A stretch of DNA of 64,000 bases from Nocardioides marmoriginsengisoli (GCF_003725695.1 NZ_RJSE01000008.1:21801-85800); one strand, 5' to 3'. Positions 35,595 through 44,367 are shown, numbered from the stretch's first letter. Numbers and translations: made by a program. The notes: generated from the sequence alone by a model not told the origin.

Positions 35595-35966
35595 ATGGAG
35601 CTCATCGAGACCGAGCTGACCGAGTTCACGCGCCGCAGCCGTTCCGTGCAGGTCGCGCACACGGCCACCGCGCTGGACCGGGGCCTCGAGTACGGCGAGC
35701 GGGTGCTGATCCTGGCGGACGGCGAGTACCGGACCGCGGTGGTCGCCGACATCGACTTCACGACCGACGACACGCTCTACCGCCTGGTGCTCGGGATCCC
35801 CGTCGCGGCCGAGGTCGCGGAGCGGAGCCTGCTCGGCGAGATCGACGTCCGGAGCACCTCCGGGAAGGTCTCCCTGCACGACGTCGCGGACCTGCTGGCC
35901 CGCACCGGAGCGGCCCATCGGATCCCGATGCAGCGCCAAGTGGCACGCCGACTTCTCGACCGGTGA
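35595..35966 (+). CDS. Conserved hypothetical protein
   Basis: 123 residues from ATG 35595 behind AGAAGGA. The start MELIETELTEFTRRSRSVQV and the middle EYGERVLILADGEYRTAVVA look like a small beta-rich domain; no membrane segment, no cysteines. It precedes the DtxR gene by 12 bases and may share its message. I recognise no family; the sequence suggests a GreA-like or other beta-barrel fold only weakly. Confidence 0.6.
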   Translation: MELIETELTEFTRRSRSVQVAHTATALDRGLEYGERVLILADGEYRTAVVADIDFTTDDTLYRLVLGIPVAAEVAERSLLGEIDVRSTSGKVSLHDVADLLARTGAAHRIPMQRQVARRLLDR

Positions 35967-35978
35967 CACAATGGTCAC

Positions 35979-36665
35979 GTGAGTGACCTCATCGACACCA
36001 CCGAGATGTACCTCCGCACGATCTTCGAGCTCGTGGAGGAGGACATCGTCCCGCTGCGCGCCCGGATCGCCGAGCGGCTCCACCAGAGCGGTCCGACGGT
36101 CAGTCAGACCGTCGCCCGGATGGAGCGCGACGGCCTGCTGACCGTGGAGGGCGACCGCCACCTCGAGCTGACCGAGGCCGGCATGCAGGCCGCCACCCGG
36201 GTGATGCGCAAGCACCGCCTGGCGGAGCGCCTGCTGGTCGACGTGATCGGCCTGGACTGGGCCGAGGTCCACGAGGAGGCCTGCCGCTGGGAGCACGTGA
36301 TGAGCGAGAGCGTCGAGAAGCGCCTCCTCGAGCTGCTCGACCACCCGACCGAGTCGCCGTACGGGAACCCGATCCCGGGTCTCGCCGAGCTCGGGGAGGA
36401 CAAGGACACCGAGGACTTCATGTCCGGCGTGAGCGCGCTCGCCGACGTCGCCGGCCCGGAGACCTCGCGGGTGCAGGTCCGCCGGATCTCCGAGGAGATG
36501 CAGAAGGACGCGACCCTGATGTCGGTCCTGCGCCGGATCGGCGCCCAGCCGGGGGAGTCGGTCGCGGCTGTCGCCACCGACCAGGGCGTGCTGCTCGGCA
36601 GCGGCGGCGAGACCGCCGAGATCCTGATCGACGCGGCGCAGCACATCTTCGTGCACCGCGTGTGA
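35979..36665 (+). CDS. ideR: Iron-dependent regulator, DtxR/IdeR family
   Basis: 228 residues. Winged helix (IDTTEMYLRTIFELVEEDIV, QSGPTVSQTVARMERDGLL) followed by the metal and dimer domain with ligands in HEEACRWEHVMSESVEKRL, then an SH3-like C-terminal domain (SRVQVRRISEEM, IGAQPGESVAA). With Fe2+ bound, such proteins repress iron uptake genes. The efeUOB operon in this window carries two matching iron boxes and is a likely target. GTG 35979 lies 6 bases after CACAAT (35967-35972). Confidence 0.93.
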   Translation: MSDLIDTTEMYLRTIFELVEEDIVPLRARIAERLHQSGPTVSQTVARMERDGLLTVEGDRHLELTEAGMQAATRVMRKHRLAERLLVDVIGLDWAEVHEEACRWEHVMSESVEKRLLELLDHPTESPYGNPIPGLAELGEDKDTEDFMSGVSALADVAGPETSRVQVRRISEEMQKDATLMSVLRRIGAQPGESVAAVATDQGVLLGSGGETAEILIDAAQHIFVHRV

Positions 36666-36685
36666 TCACTCGGCGCGTCCGTCAC

Positions 36686-36713
36686 GGCGTCTCGACAGGC
36701 TCGACGTCCGGGC
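36686..36713 (+). repeat. 28-base dispersed repeat, copy 2
   Basis: Identical to 16600-16627. It begins 21 bases after the ideR stop. The two exact copies lie 20 kb apart. Confidence 0.7.
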
Positions 36714-36732
36714 GTGGTGAGGTGCGCGCCGA

Positions 36733-37002
36733 CTAGCGCGCGTAGCGCACCTCGGCCCGTGCCCGTGCCTTCGCGGCCTCGACCTCGCGGTCCTTCGGTG
36801 GCGCGTTGGTGGTCAGGTGCGCGAGCAGGTGCCGGGTCGTCGCGGCGATCTCGACCACGGCCTCGTCGAACGCAGCCTGGTTGGCCACCGACGGCTTGGT
36901 CGAGCCGCTGATCTTCCGGACGAACTGGAGGGCGGCTGCGTGGACCTCGTCCTGGGTCGCGGGCGGCTCGAAGTTGTGGAGGGTTCTGATGTTGCGGCAC
37001 AT
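36733..37002 (-). CDS. DUF2277 family protein
   Basis: 89 residues. MCRNIRTLHNFEPPATQDEV is the nearly invariant opening of DUF2277, and FVRKISG with the following helix complete it. The N-terminal Cys-Arg could be a metal or cofactor site; the function is unknown. TAGGTT (minus strand, 37015-37010) lies 7 bases before the ATG, so it is leaderless. It is followed by the end of ideR on the opposite strand. Confidence 0.85.
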   Translation of the reverse strand: MCRNIRTLHNFEPPATQDEVHAAALQFVRKISGSTKPSVANQAAFDEAVVEIAATTRHLLAHLTTNAPPKDREVEAAKARARAEVRYAR

Positions 37003-37021
37003 GCCGTCAAACCTACGTCGG

Positions 37022-38953
37022 TCACCCGACCTTGACCACGCGTAGCCGGTAGGCGTCGAGCACCGCCAGCCGCCCGTTCCCGAGGTCGAGGGTGCGCGCC
37101 TGGTAGTCCTGGTTCAGCGGCGCGAGCGTGCGGGTGCGCAGCTGACCGGTCGGGCTGACGTCGAAGCCGACCAGCCTGTTCCGGTTGTTCCGCCAGTCGG
37201 CGACCGGGGTCGCGCCGGTGCGGTTCTCGGCCAGCCAGGTGAAGGCCCGGGGGTCGTCGAGCGCGTTGATCCAGGTGTCGCGGCCGAAGGTGACCTGGGA
37301 GATCCGCTTCGGGTCGGTCAGGTCGCTGATGTCGAAGACCGCCGCCTGGGCGCCGCGGGTGTTGCCCTTCCGGTCGGCGTCGACGCCGAGTCCGAGCAGC
37401 AGGTTGCCGCCGATCGGGTGCAGGTAGCCCGAGTAGCCGGGGATCTTCAGGGCGCCGAGCCGCCGCGGCGCGTCCTGGTCGGTGAGATCGATCGTGTACA
37501 GCGGGTCGATCTGCCGGAAGGTCACCACGATCGCGAGGTCGTCGAGCCAGCGCACCGACTGGATGTCCTCGTTCGGGCCGAGGCCGTCGAGGAATCCGGT
37601 TTGCTCGAGCCGGTCGTCCTTCTCGGTGAACACCGAGATGCCGTTCCGGGTGCCGCCCTTGCGGTCCATCGTTGACCAGGCGACCCGCAGCCGGCCGTCG
37701 TACTCGTCGAGCGACCAGCGGTCCCGGACGCTGCCGTTGAGGTGTCCGGAGGCGACGTAGGTGGTCCTGGCGCCGTCGAGCGCGAACGAGTGCAGGTCGG
37801 TCCGCACCCGGGTCGGCGCGACCCGGTCGGAGCGGCGCAGGTCGCCGGCCATCGGGTCGTCGAACCGGTCGCCGTACTCGGTGGAGGCGACGTAGAGCCG
37901 GTCCGCCGAGGAGTAGACGACCTGCCCCGAGGCGGTGACCGCGACCGAGGTCGCCGCCGCCGGCTCGTCCACCGCGTACGTCGTCACCGCGACCGTCTCG
38001 GGTCCGGACCACTTCTGCGGGTGGAAGACCTGGTCGCAGTCGAGCAGCGCCTTCTTGCGGCCGGCGTTCTTCGCCGACGGCAGCCAGTCCTCGATGGTGG
38101 TCGCACGGACCAGAGCGCGGTTGCGCTGGATGGCCTCGCGGCGGGTGACGCCCTTCTTCGGGTAGGTCCACTTGAGGTTCGGCCGCTGGGTGCTGGTCAC
38201 CAGGCGGACGGTGTCGCCGTACTGGCGGAGCGAGACCAGGTCGCCGCTGTAGAGATCGGTGCGGACGACCTTCGGCGCGGCCGGGTCGGAGATGTCGACC
38301 TCGAGGATCCGGGTGCCGTTGCCGCGGGTGTAGCCGGGGAACTTCATCGCGTACGAGTCGGTCAGCGCGCGGGGGCCGCGGCCGTAGGCCTGCTGGGTGA
38401 TCAGCACCCGGTCGCCGACCAGCAGCAGCTCGGCGCCGTAGCCGTCCCGGGGCAGCTGCAGCCGCCGGGTCACCGTCGGCTCGGCGCCGGTGACGTCGAA
38501 GAGGACCAGCCGGCGGTCGGCGACGATGCGGGCCACCAGGGAGCCGTTGGTCTTGGCGATGTCGGGCTCGTCAACGGCCTCCTCCTGGGTGTTGGTTCCG
38601 GTGGCGCTGGAGGAGCGGGCGACGGACTTGCTGACGGTGGAGAGCGCGGCGCTCTGCGGCCCCGCGCCGACGGCGTCGAAGGCCATCCGCGGCGTACCGA
38701 CGTCTCCCCAGCCGTAGTACGGGTAGTTCCAGCCGTACTCGCCCACCTCGCGCACGCCGCGGTCGACGTACCAGTCCAGCAGGTCGCCGCAGGAGTCGAA
38801 CGGGGTCAGCGCGTCCGCCTGGGCAGGAGGGGCCACCGGGTCGACGGCCACCAGGGTGGCGCTGGTCGCGAACACCCCTGCCGCCACCAGGGCTCCGACC
38901 GTCGCTGCTGATGCCACCGAGCCGCCGAGGGCCACCTTGCTGAGTAAGCGCAT
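37022..38953 (-). CDS. Secreted beta-propeller domain protein
   Basis: 643 residues from ATG 38953. The first ~37 residues are a signal or membrane anchor (MRLLSKVALGGSVASAATVG, then VAAGVFATSATLV). The body matches the Pfam beta-propeller family (C-terminal beta-propeller, PF09826-like), with repeats such as LLVGDRVLITQQ, YVASTEYGDRFDD, SVRWLDDLAIVVTFRQIDPL, DLTDQDAPRRLGALKIPGYS and ITFGRDTWINALDDPRAFTW. Such proteins are extracytoplasmic and of unknown role. A longer frame to 39031 has no ribosome site. Divergent from the enoyl-reductase-like gene. Confidence 0.85.
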   Translation of the reverse strand: MRLLSKVALGGSVASAATVGALVAAGVFATSATLVAVDPVAPPAQADALTPFDSCGDLLDWYVDRGVREVGEYGWNYPYYGWGDVGTPRMAFDAVGAGPQSAALSTVSKSVARSSSATGTNTQEEAVDEPDIAKTNGSLVARIVADRRLVLFDVTGAEPTVTRRLQLPRDGYGAELLLVGDRVLITQQAYGRGPRALTDSYAMKFPGYTRGNGTRILEVDISDPAAPKVVRTDLYSGDLVSLRQYGDTVRLVTSTQRPNLKWTYPKKGVTRREAIQRNRALVRATTIEDWLPSAKNAGRKKALLDCDQVFHPQKWSGPETVAVTTYAVDEPAAATSVAVTASGQVVYSSADRLYVASTEYGDRFDDPMAGDLRRSDRVAPTRVRTDLHSFALDGARTTYVASGHLNGSVRDRWSLDEYDGRLRVAWSTMDRKGGTRNGISVFTEKDDRLEQTGFLDGLGPNEDIQSVRWLDDLAIVVTFRQIDPLYTIDLTDQDAPRRLGALKIPGYSGYLHPIGGNLLLGLGVDADRKGNTRGAQAAVFDISDLTDPKRISQVTFGRDTWINALDDPRAFTWLAENRTGATPVADWRNNRNRLVGFDVSPTGQLRTRTLAPLNQDYQARTLDLGNGRLAVLDAYRLRVVKVG

Positions 38954-39018
38954 GCGGATCAGACGTGGGTAGGCTGGAACCGGTTCCCTTCCTCCCGCAG
39001 CAGCACCAGGAGCACACC

Positions 39019-40188
39019 GTGGCAGCAGCACGTACGTACGACATCGTGGTCTTCGGAGCGACCGGTTTCACCGGGGAGCTGACGGCCGCCTACCTGGCCG
39101 AGCACGCTCCGGCGGACTGCCGCTGGGAGCTGGCCGGGCGCAGCACCGCGAAGCTGGAGGCGGTCCGGTCCCGGCTCGCCGCGATCAACCCGGCGTGCGC
39201 CGACCTGGCGCTGCTGCAGGCCGACGTCGCGGACCCGGCCTCGATCGCGGCCGTCGCCGCGGCCACCAAGGTCGTCATCACTACCGTCGGCCCCTACCTC
39301 CAGTACGGCGAGGCGCTGGTCGCCGCGTGCGCGGACGCCGGCACCGACTACGTGGACCTGACCGGGGAGCCCGAGTTCGTCGACCTGATGTACGTCGCCC
39401 ACCACGACAAGGCGGTCGCCACCGGCGCCCGGATCGTGCACGCCTGCGGGTTCGACTCGATCCCGCACGACCTCGGTGCCTACTTCACGGTGCAGCAGCT
39501 GCCGGCCGGCGAGAAGGCCACGGTGCGCGGCGTCGTGCGCAGCGGGGCGCAGTTCTCCGGCGGCACCTTCCACTCCGCGATGGGAGCGATGTCGCGGCAG
39601 GGCGCGGCGAAGAAGGCGCTGGCCGCGCGGCGTGCCAAGGAGGGCCGCCCCGAGGGGCGCAAGGTGCGCTGGGTGCAGGGCAAGCCGGGGCGGGACTCGG
39701 TGCTCGGCTACTACCTGCTGCCGATGCCGACGATCGACCCGCTGGTGGTGACCCGCTCGGCGGCCGCGCTCGACGCCTACGGCCCGGACTTCTCCTACAG
39801 CCACTTCGCGGGCCTGAAGACGCTGCGCTACACCGTCGGTGGTGCGCTCGGCGTCGGGTCGCTGGTGGTGGCCGCGAACATCCCGCCGCTGCGGAACGCA
39901 CTGAAGAAGCGGATCAAGCAGGGCGAGGGTCCCTCGGAGTCCCGGCGCGCGAAGTCCTGGTTCACCGTCGACTTCGTCGGCGAGGCGGCCGGCAAGACCG
40001 TGCACACGCGGGTCTCCGGTGGCGACCCGGGTTACAGCGAGACCTCGAAGATGCTCGCCGAGTCCGCACTGAGCCTGGTCTTCGACGACAACCCGAAGAC
40101 CGCCGGCCAGGTCACCACTGCGGTGGCGATGGGGGACAACCTGCTGGCCCGGTTGCAGCTGGCCGGGATCACGTTCGAGGTCGTCTAG
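39019..40188 (+). CDS. Saccharopine-dehydrogenase-like / trans-acting enoyl reductase
   Basis: 389 residues. N-terminal Rossmann motif VFGATGFTG (11-19), then LTGEPEFVD and HACGFDSIPHDLGAYF, typical of the saccharopine dehydrogenase-like family to which mycobacterial trans-acting enoyl reductases and related lipid enzymes belong. It probably uses NAD(P)H on a lipid or polyketide intermediate. GTG 39019 has AGGAG upstream and TAGGCT at 38967-38972, giving a short leader. It overlaps the convergent efeB by 4 bases. Confidence 0.82.
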   Translation: MAAARTYDIVVFGATGFTGELTAAYLAEHAPADCRWELAGRSTAKLEAVRSRLAAINPACADLALLQADVADPASIAAVAAATKVVITTVGPYLQYGEALVAACADAGTDYVDLTGEPEFVDLMYVAHHDKAVATGARIVHACGFDSIPHDLGAYFTVQQLPAGEKATVRGVVRSGAQFSGGTFHSAMGAMSRQGAAKKALAARRAKEGRPEGRKVRWVQGKPGRDSVLGYYLLPMPTIDPLVVTRSAAALDAYGPDFSYSHFAGLKTLRYTVGGALGVGSLVVAANIPPLRNALKKRIKQGEGPSESRRAKSWFTVDFVGEAAGKTVHTRVSGGDPGYSETSKMLAESALSLVFDDNPKTAGQVTTAVAMGDNLLARLQLAGITFEVV

Positions 40189-41459
40189 GCGAACAGGGCC
40201 TGGCCGACGTACTCGCCCTTCCTGATGCCGGGCGGCACCGCCCAGAGGCCGGATCCCGTGTGCTGCAGGTACTCCATCAGCCCGTCCTGGGACGAGAGCT
40301 GGTTCTGCATCGGCACGTAGTGCTTGCCGGGGTCGCGGACGAAGGCGATGAAGAAGAGGCCGGCGTCGAGACGGCCGAGCGCGTCGGTCCCGTCGGTGAA
40401 GTTGTACCCGCGGCGCAGCAGCTTGGTGCCGTTGTTCTGCGACGGGTGCGCGAGCCGCACGTGCGCGTCCATCCCGATGAGCGGGCCGTTGCGCCCTTCG
40501 ATCTTCAGGTCGAGGTCGGTGAACTCGGTGCCGCCGGAGAGCGGGGCGCCGTGCGCGCGCTCGCGTCCGATCAGCGCCTCCTGCTCGCTGAGCGAGGTGC
40601 GGTCCCAGGGCTCGATCTGGATCTTGATTCGGCGGGCGACCAGGTAGGAGCCGCCGGCGAGCCAGGACGCGTTCGCGTCGTCGGAGGGGTCGACCCAGAC
40701 GAACTTCTCGATCTCGGCGGCGTCCTCGCCCTTGAGGTTCGCGGTGCCGTCCTTGAAGCCCATCAGGTTGCGCGGGGTCTGCTGGCTGGTCGAGGTCGAG
40801 GAGGTCCGGCCGAACCCGAGCTGGTTCCAGCGCATCGCGACGGTGCCGAACCCGATCCGGGCCAGGTTGCGGATCGCGTGCACGGCCACCTGCGGGTCGT
40901 TGGCGCAGGCCTGGACGCAGAGGTCGCCGTCGGTGCGCGCCGGGTCGAGGTTGTCGGCGGGGAAGTGCGGCAGGTGCTGCAACGCCTTCGGCCGGCGGGC
41001 CTCGAGCCCGAACCGGTCCTTGCCGTCCTTGGTGAAGAGCGACGGCCCGAAGCCGAAGGTCAGGGTGAGCCCGGACGCGGGCAGGCCGAGTGCCTCGCCG
41101 GTGTCGGTCGGTGGCGAGGCGTAGTTGGTCAGGGTGTCCGCGCCCACGCTCGCGCCGGTGGTCATCGCCTCGGCGGCCTCGGTCCAGGCCTTGAGCAGGG
41201 CGATCAGCTCGTCGCGCGAGCTGGTGGTCACGTCGAACGAGGCGAAGTGCAGCCGGTCCTGGGACGGTGTCACGATGCCGGCCTGGTGGCGGCCGTGGAA
41301 GTCGTAGGCGAGGCCCGCGGACGGGGTCTCCGGTGCGTCGTCGGAGGCCTGCGCGAGCTCGAACCCGCCGAGCGCGGCGGCACCGGCGAGCGCGCCCGCG
41401 CCGGCGACTCCGAGGAGCCGCCGGCGCGAGACGGTGCTGTTCTGGTCGTCCGTGGTCAC
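40185..41459 (-). CDS. efeB: Deferrochelatase/peroxidase EfeB (DyP type)
   Basis: 424 residues from GTG 41459 in a GTGA overlap with efeO. A twin-arginine signal SRRRLLGVAGAGALAGAA shows Tat export. DyP marks are MGFKDGTANL (GXXDG, distal Asp) and GMDAHVRLAHP with the proximal heme His. EfeB takes iron from heme or oxidises Fe2+ outside the cell for EfeU. Last gene of efeUOB. Confidence 0.94.
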   Translation of the reverse strand: MTTDDQNSTVSRRRLLGVAGAGALAGAAALGGFELAQASDDAPETPSAGLAYDFHGRHQAGIVTPSQDRLHFASFDVTTSSRDELIALLKAWTEAAEAMTTGASVGADTLTNYASPPTDTGEALGLPASGLTLTFGFGPSLFTKDGKDRFGLEARRPKALQHLPHFPADNLDPARTDGDLCVQACANDPQVAVHAIRNLARIGFGTVAMRWNQLGFGRTSSTSTSQQTPRNLMGFKDGTANLKGEDAAEIEKFVWVDPSDDANASWLAGGSYLVARRIKIQIEPWDRTSLSEQEALIGRERAHGAPLSGGTEFTDLDLKIEGRNGPLIGMDAHVRLAHPSQNNGTKLLRRGYNFTDGTDALGRLDAGLFFIAFVRDPGKHYVPMQNQLSSQDGLMEYLQHTGSGLWAVPPGIRKGEYVGQALFA

Positions 41460-42616
41460 AGGGTGAGTGCCCCGGCCATCTTGGAGAGCGGCTCGGAGAG
41501 CGCGTTGACGGCGTCCGAGAGCTCCTGGCGCTGCGGCTCCTTGACGGTGTCGTAGAAGACGAAGCCGTCGCCGACCTTGTACTTGTCGAGCAGCTTCTGG
41601 AGCTCGGCGAACCGGGTCGCCAGGGTCTCCGAGAGGGCCTTGTCCTTGACGTCCAGCAGCGGCTTCAGGGTCTCGTAGCCGACCTTGGCTCCGTCGACGT
41701 TGGCCTGGAAGTCCCACAGGTCGGTGTGCGACCAGATGTCCTCCTCGCCGGAGATCTTGCCGGTCGCGACCTCGTCGAGCAGGCCCTTGGAGCCGTTGGC
41801 GATCTGGTCGACGGTGTAGGTCAGGGTCTGCACCCGGGTGTTGAGGGTGGTGATGTTCGCCATCAGGTCGTCGGCGTAGGTGACCCGCTGGGCCGGCGTG
41901 AAGGCCGTGTAGCCCTTGGCCGGCGGCCACAGGTCCTTCTCGATCGCGTGCCAGCCGGTCCACTTCTGACCGGGCTCGAGGTCGGCCTCGCGCAGGTCGG
42001 TCTTCGGGTCGAGGTCGCCGAACGACTCGGCGACGGTCTCGGTGCCCTCCCAGTGCGTGCGCGCGGTCGGGAAGAGGGTGCGGGCCTTGTCGTCGTCCCC
42101 GGCCTTGTACGCGTCGATGAACTCCTGGGTGTCGGCGACCAGCTGGCTGGTCTGGTCCTTCACGTACGACGAGTACTGCGCCAGCGCGGTGTCGATGGTC
42201 TTCTGGTCGACGCCCTTGATGGTGACGTCCTTGCCGGAGTCGGAGACGGTGAAGTCGGCGCGGATGCCCTTGCCGATCATGCCGGGCTTGCAGGCGGTGA
42301 AGTAGGTGCCGGGCTGCGCGGTGAGCACCAGATCGCGGGTGATCCCGGGCCCGATGTTCTCGACCTCGCCGACGATCCGGAGGCCGTCCTCGCCGTACAG
42401 GTAGAACTCGGTGACCTTGCTGCCGTCGTTCTTGACGTTGAACGAGATCCGCCCGGACTCGGCCTTCGCCGCGGAGACCTCGCACTTGTCGTCGGTCGAG
42501 GTGACGGTGATCTTGTTGCTGCTGTTCTTACCGGAGTCGTTGTCCTCGGTGAGGCTGCAGGCGGAGAGCGGGGCGACCGCCAGGGCGCAGGCGGAGAGGA
42601 GGATCGGGAGCTTCAC
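41456..42616 (-). CDS. efeO: Iron uptake lipoprotein EfeO
   Basis: 386 residues. Lipoprotein signal with lipobox LSAC and Cys20. An N-terminal cupredoxin-like domain (CEVSAAKAESGRISFNVKND to PGTYFTACKPGM) is followed by an M75/imelysin-like domain with the HxxE motif HWEGTE near residue 190. EfeO delivers ferrous or ferric iron to the EfeU permease. It follows efeU after 33 bases and overlaps efeB. Confidence 0.93.
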   Translation of the reverse strand: MKLPILLSACALAVAPLSACSLTEDNDSGKNSSNKITVTSTDDKCEVSAAKAESGRISFNVKNDGSKVTEFYLYGEDGLRIVGEVENIGPGITRDLVLTAQPGTYFTACKPGMIGKGIRADFTVSDSGKDVTIKGVDQKTIDTALAQYSSYVKDQTSQLVADTQEFIDAYKAGDDDKARTLFPTARTHWEGTETVAESFGDLDPKTDLREADLEPGQKWTGWHAIEKDLWPPAKGYTAFTPAQRVTYADDLMANITTLNTRVQTLTYTVDQIANGSKGLLDEVATGKISGEEDIWSHTDLWDFQANVDGAKVGYETLKPLLDVKDKALSETLATRFAELQKLLDKYKVGDGFVFYDTVKEPQRQELSDAVNALSEPLSKMAGALTL

Positions 42617-42649
42617 AGGGGTGTGCCTTTCGAGGGTCGGGCTGAGGAT

Positions 42650-43504
42650 TCAGCTCTGGGGAAGGGGAGCGGGGGCGGGCGCCGGTGACCGCGGGGTGCG
42701 CTGCCGGAGCAGGAAGAGCGCCATCACCGGGACCAGGTAGGCCAGCCAGACCCAGACCTGGAGCCAGGTGGGGTCGGGCTGGAAGTTGAAGACGCCCTTG
42801 AGCAGGGTGCCGAACCAGGCGTTCGGGTCGATGGTCGCGCTGATGTCGAAGGCCTTGTCGTTCAGGCCGCTGAGGATGTCGGCCTCCTGGAGGTCGTGCA
42901 CGCCGTACGCGAGGACGCCGGCGGCGACGACGATCAGGATGATCCCGGTGTACTTGAAGAACTTGCTCAGGTTGATGGTGAGCACGCCCTTGTAGAACGC
43001 GAAGCCCATCGCGACCGCGGTGATGATGCCGAGCAGCGCGCCGATCAGCGGCGTGGTGGTGGAGCCCTGGTTGTTGGTCGCGGCCTCGGTGGCGGCCCAG
43101 AGGAAGAGAGCCGTCTCCAGCCCTTCGCGGCCGACGGCCAGTGCCGCCATCACGACCAGGCTGACCCAGCTCGCCTCGGCCGCACGATCGAGCTTGCCGC
43201 GCAGCTCGCCGGAGAGGCTGCGGGCGTGCCCGGCCATCCAGAACACCATCCAGGTCACGAACCCGACGGCGACGATCGAGAGCGTGCCGCCGATGGCCTC
43301 CTGGGCCTCGAAGGTCAGCCGCTTCGGTCCCCAGGTCAGCAGTGCCCCGAAGGCGAGCGAGACCAGGACGGCGAAGGCGATCCCGGTCCAGATCCGGGGG
43401 AGCAGGTGCCGCCGATCGCTCTTGACCAGGTAGGCGATCAAGATGACCACGACGAGGGATGCTTCGAGTCCCTCGCGCAGCCCGATCAGGTAGTTCGCGA
43501 GCAC
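42650..43504 (-). CDS. efeU: Iron permease EfeU (FTR1 family)
   Basis: 284 residues, seven or so membrane helices. Two REGLE motifs (residues 10-14 in GLREGLEASLVVVI and about 125 in VGREGLETALFLW) are the ferric-binding signature of Ftr1/EfeU. It moves iron across the membrane with EfeO and EfeB. First gene of the operon; two iron boxes lie 16-67 bases upstream, so it should be shut off by IdeR when iron is plentiful. Confidence 0.94.
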   Translation of the reverse strand: MLANYLIGLREGLEASLVVVILIAYLVKSDRRHLLPRIWTGIAFAVLVSLAFGALLTWGPKRLTFEAQEAIGGTLSIVAVGFVTWMVFWMAGHARSLSGELRGKLDRAAEASWVSLVVMAALAVGREGLETALFLWAATEAATNNQGSTTTPLIGALLGIITAVAMGFAFYKGVLTINLSKFFKYTGIILIVVAAGVLAYGVHDLQEADILSGLNDKAFDISATIDPNAWFGTLLKGVFNFQPDPTWLQVWVWLAYLVPVMALFLLRQRTPRSPAPAPAPLPQS

Positions 43505-43519
43505 GGTTTCTCCGGTTCA

Positions 43520-43538
43520 ACAGGTAAGGCTTGCCTTA
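43520..43538 (-). promoter_or_regulatory. Iron box 1 (IdeR operator) of efeUOB
   Basis: On the minus strand TAAGGCAAGCCTTACCTGT, 16 of 19 positions fitting the palindromic TWAGGTWAGSCTWACCTWA consensus. It lies 16 bases upstream of the efeU start. Confidence 0.75.
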
Positions 43539-43552
43539 GGAGTAAACACCTC

Positions 43553-43571
43553 TTAGGTAAGGCTTGCCAAC
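43553..43571 (-). promoter_or_regulatory. Iron box 2 (IdeR operator) of efeUOB
   Basis: TTAGGTAAGGCTTGCCAAC on the plus strand, also 16 of 19. Its 14-base core AGGTAAGGCTTGCC repeats that of box 1 exactly 33 bases away, three helix turns. Confidence 0.75.
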
Positions 43572-43642
43572 CGGGTCGGCGTGTGAGCCGGGTAACGGGC
43601 TCGGAGCGTTCACGGGGAACGCGGAGTCTCGAAAATTGCGGA

Positions 43643-43683
43643 TTGGTGCCCCAGGCCAGAGTCGAACTGGCGACCTTTCGCTT
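43643..43683 (-). pseudogene. Degenerate tRNA-like copy (3' half)
   Basis: About 41 bases match the 3' half of the adjacent tRNA-Arg: acceptor end CTGGGGC then ACCA, T arm GCCAG-TTCGACT-CTGGC and the GCGAAAGG segment. T-stem changes are compensatory (GCCAG/CTGGC against GCAGG/CCTGC). The 5' half is replaced by a hairpin (CATCAGC ... GCTGATG, 43685-43715) and lacks a matching acceptor strand, so it is not a normal tRNA. Confidence 0.6.
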
Positions 43684-43732
43684 CATCAGCAGAGTGCTGC
43701 TCTGGTGAGCTGATGGTGCCGAGGCTGCTTGT

Positions 43733-43808
43733 TGGTGCCCCAGGCAGGAGTCGAACCTGCGACCTTTCGCTTAGGAGGCGGCTGCTCTATCCACTGAGCT
43801 ACTGGGGC
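43733..43808 (-). tRNA. tRNA-Arg (anticodon CCU)
   Basis: 76 bases with encoded CCA. Acceptor GCCCCAG/CTGGGGC, D arm GCTC...GAGC, anticodon loop CTCCTAA with anticodon CCU (decodes AGG), T arm GCAGG-TTCGACT-CCTGC. The anticodon stem 5' side GCCGC pairs with GCGAA at only three of five positions, which is unusual; the neighbouring copy has the same GCGAAAGG, so it is not a random change in this gene alone. Confidence 0.92.
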
Positions 43809-43938
43809 GGGACGTGCGCCGATGGCCGAGGAAGACCCCCGCGCACGCCGGGCGTCAGTCTAGTGACGGTGGTGTGGCTGTGCTCAACTGGTGCGATCTC
43901 GGGCCAATCCGGCTGCCGTCCCTGCCGGGGCAGGCGGG

Positions 43939-44292
43939 TCAGATCTTCTTGACGACGCTGGACTTGAGCTGCATGGGTCCGATGCCGTCGATCTTGCAGT
44001 CGATGTCGTGGTCTCCGACGCCGTCGATGAGTCGGATGTTCTTCACGCGGGTACCGACCTTGACGACGCTGGAACTCCCCTTGATGCGCAGGTCCTTGAT
44101 CACGGTGACGGTGTCCCCGTCGGCGAGCTCGTTCCCGACCGCGTCCTTGACGACCGGCGCCGCACTCTCGTCGCTCTCTGCGGCCTCGGCAGGTGACCAT
44201 TCGTGGGCGCACTCCGGGCACACCAGCAGGGGGCCGAGCTCGTAGGTGAAGGTGCCGCTGCACTGCGGACAGGGGGAAGGGGTGCTACTCAT
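43939..44292 (-). CDS. PhnA/YjdM family zinc-ribbon protein
   Basis: 117 residues. Two CxxC pairs (C8/C11 and C25/C28) make an N-terminal zinc ribbon; then [20 protein letters not shown] and [14 protein letters not shown] form the PhnA-type KOW-like domain. Despite the name, these proteins are not proven to take part in phosphonate use. The gene stands alone between tRNA-Arg and adk. Confidence 0.9.
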   Translation of the reverse strand: MSSTPSPCPQCSGTFTYELGPLLVCPECAHEWSPAEAAESDESAAPVVKDAVGNELADGDTVTVIKDLRIKGSSSVVKVGTRVKNIRLIDGVGDHDIDCKIDGIGPMQLKSSVVKKI

Positions 44293-44367
44293 CTGCTGCT
44301 CCGATGCGGGTCGTCGTGCGATGGGGTTGAGTCAGGTGGCGGGCTCGCCTGGGGGCCGGCTGCTGGT

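Noticed and set aside
43643-43683. Second functional tRNA
   Set aside because: T arm and acceptor 3' strand are present but no matching 5' acceptor strand or normal anticodon arm could be found.
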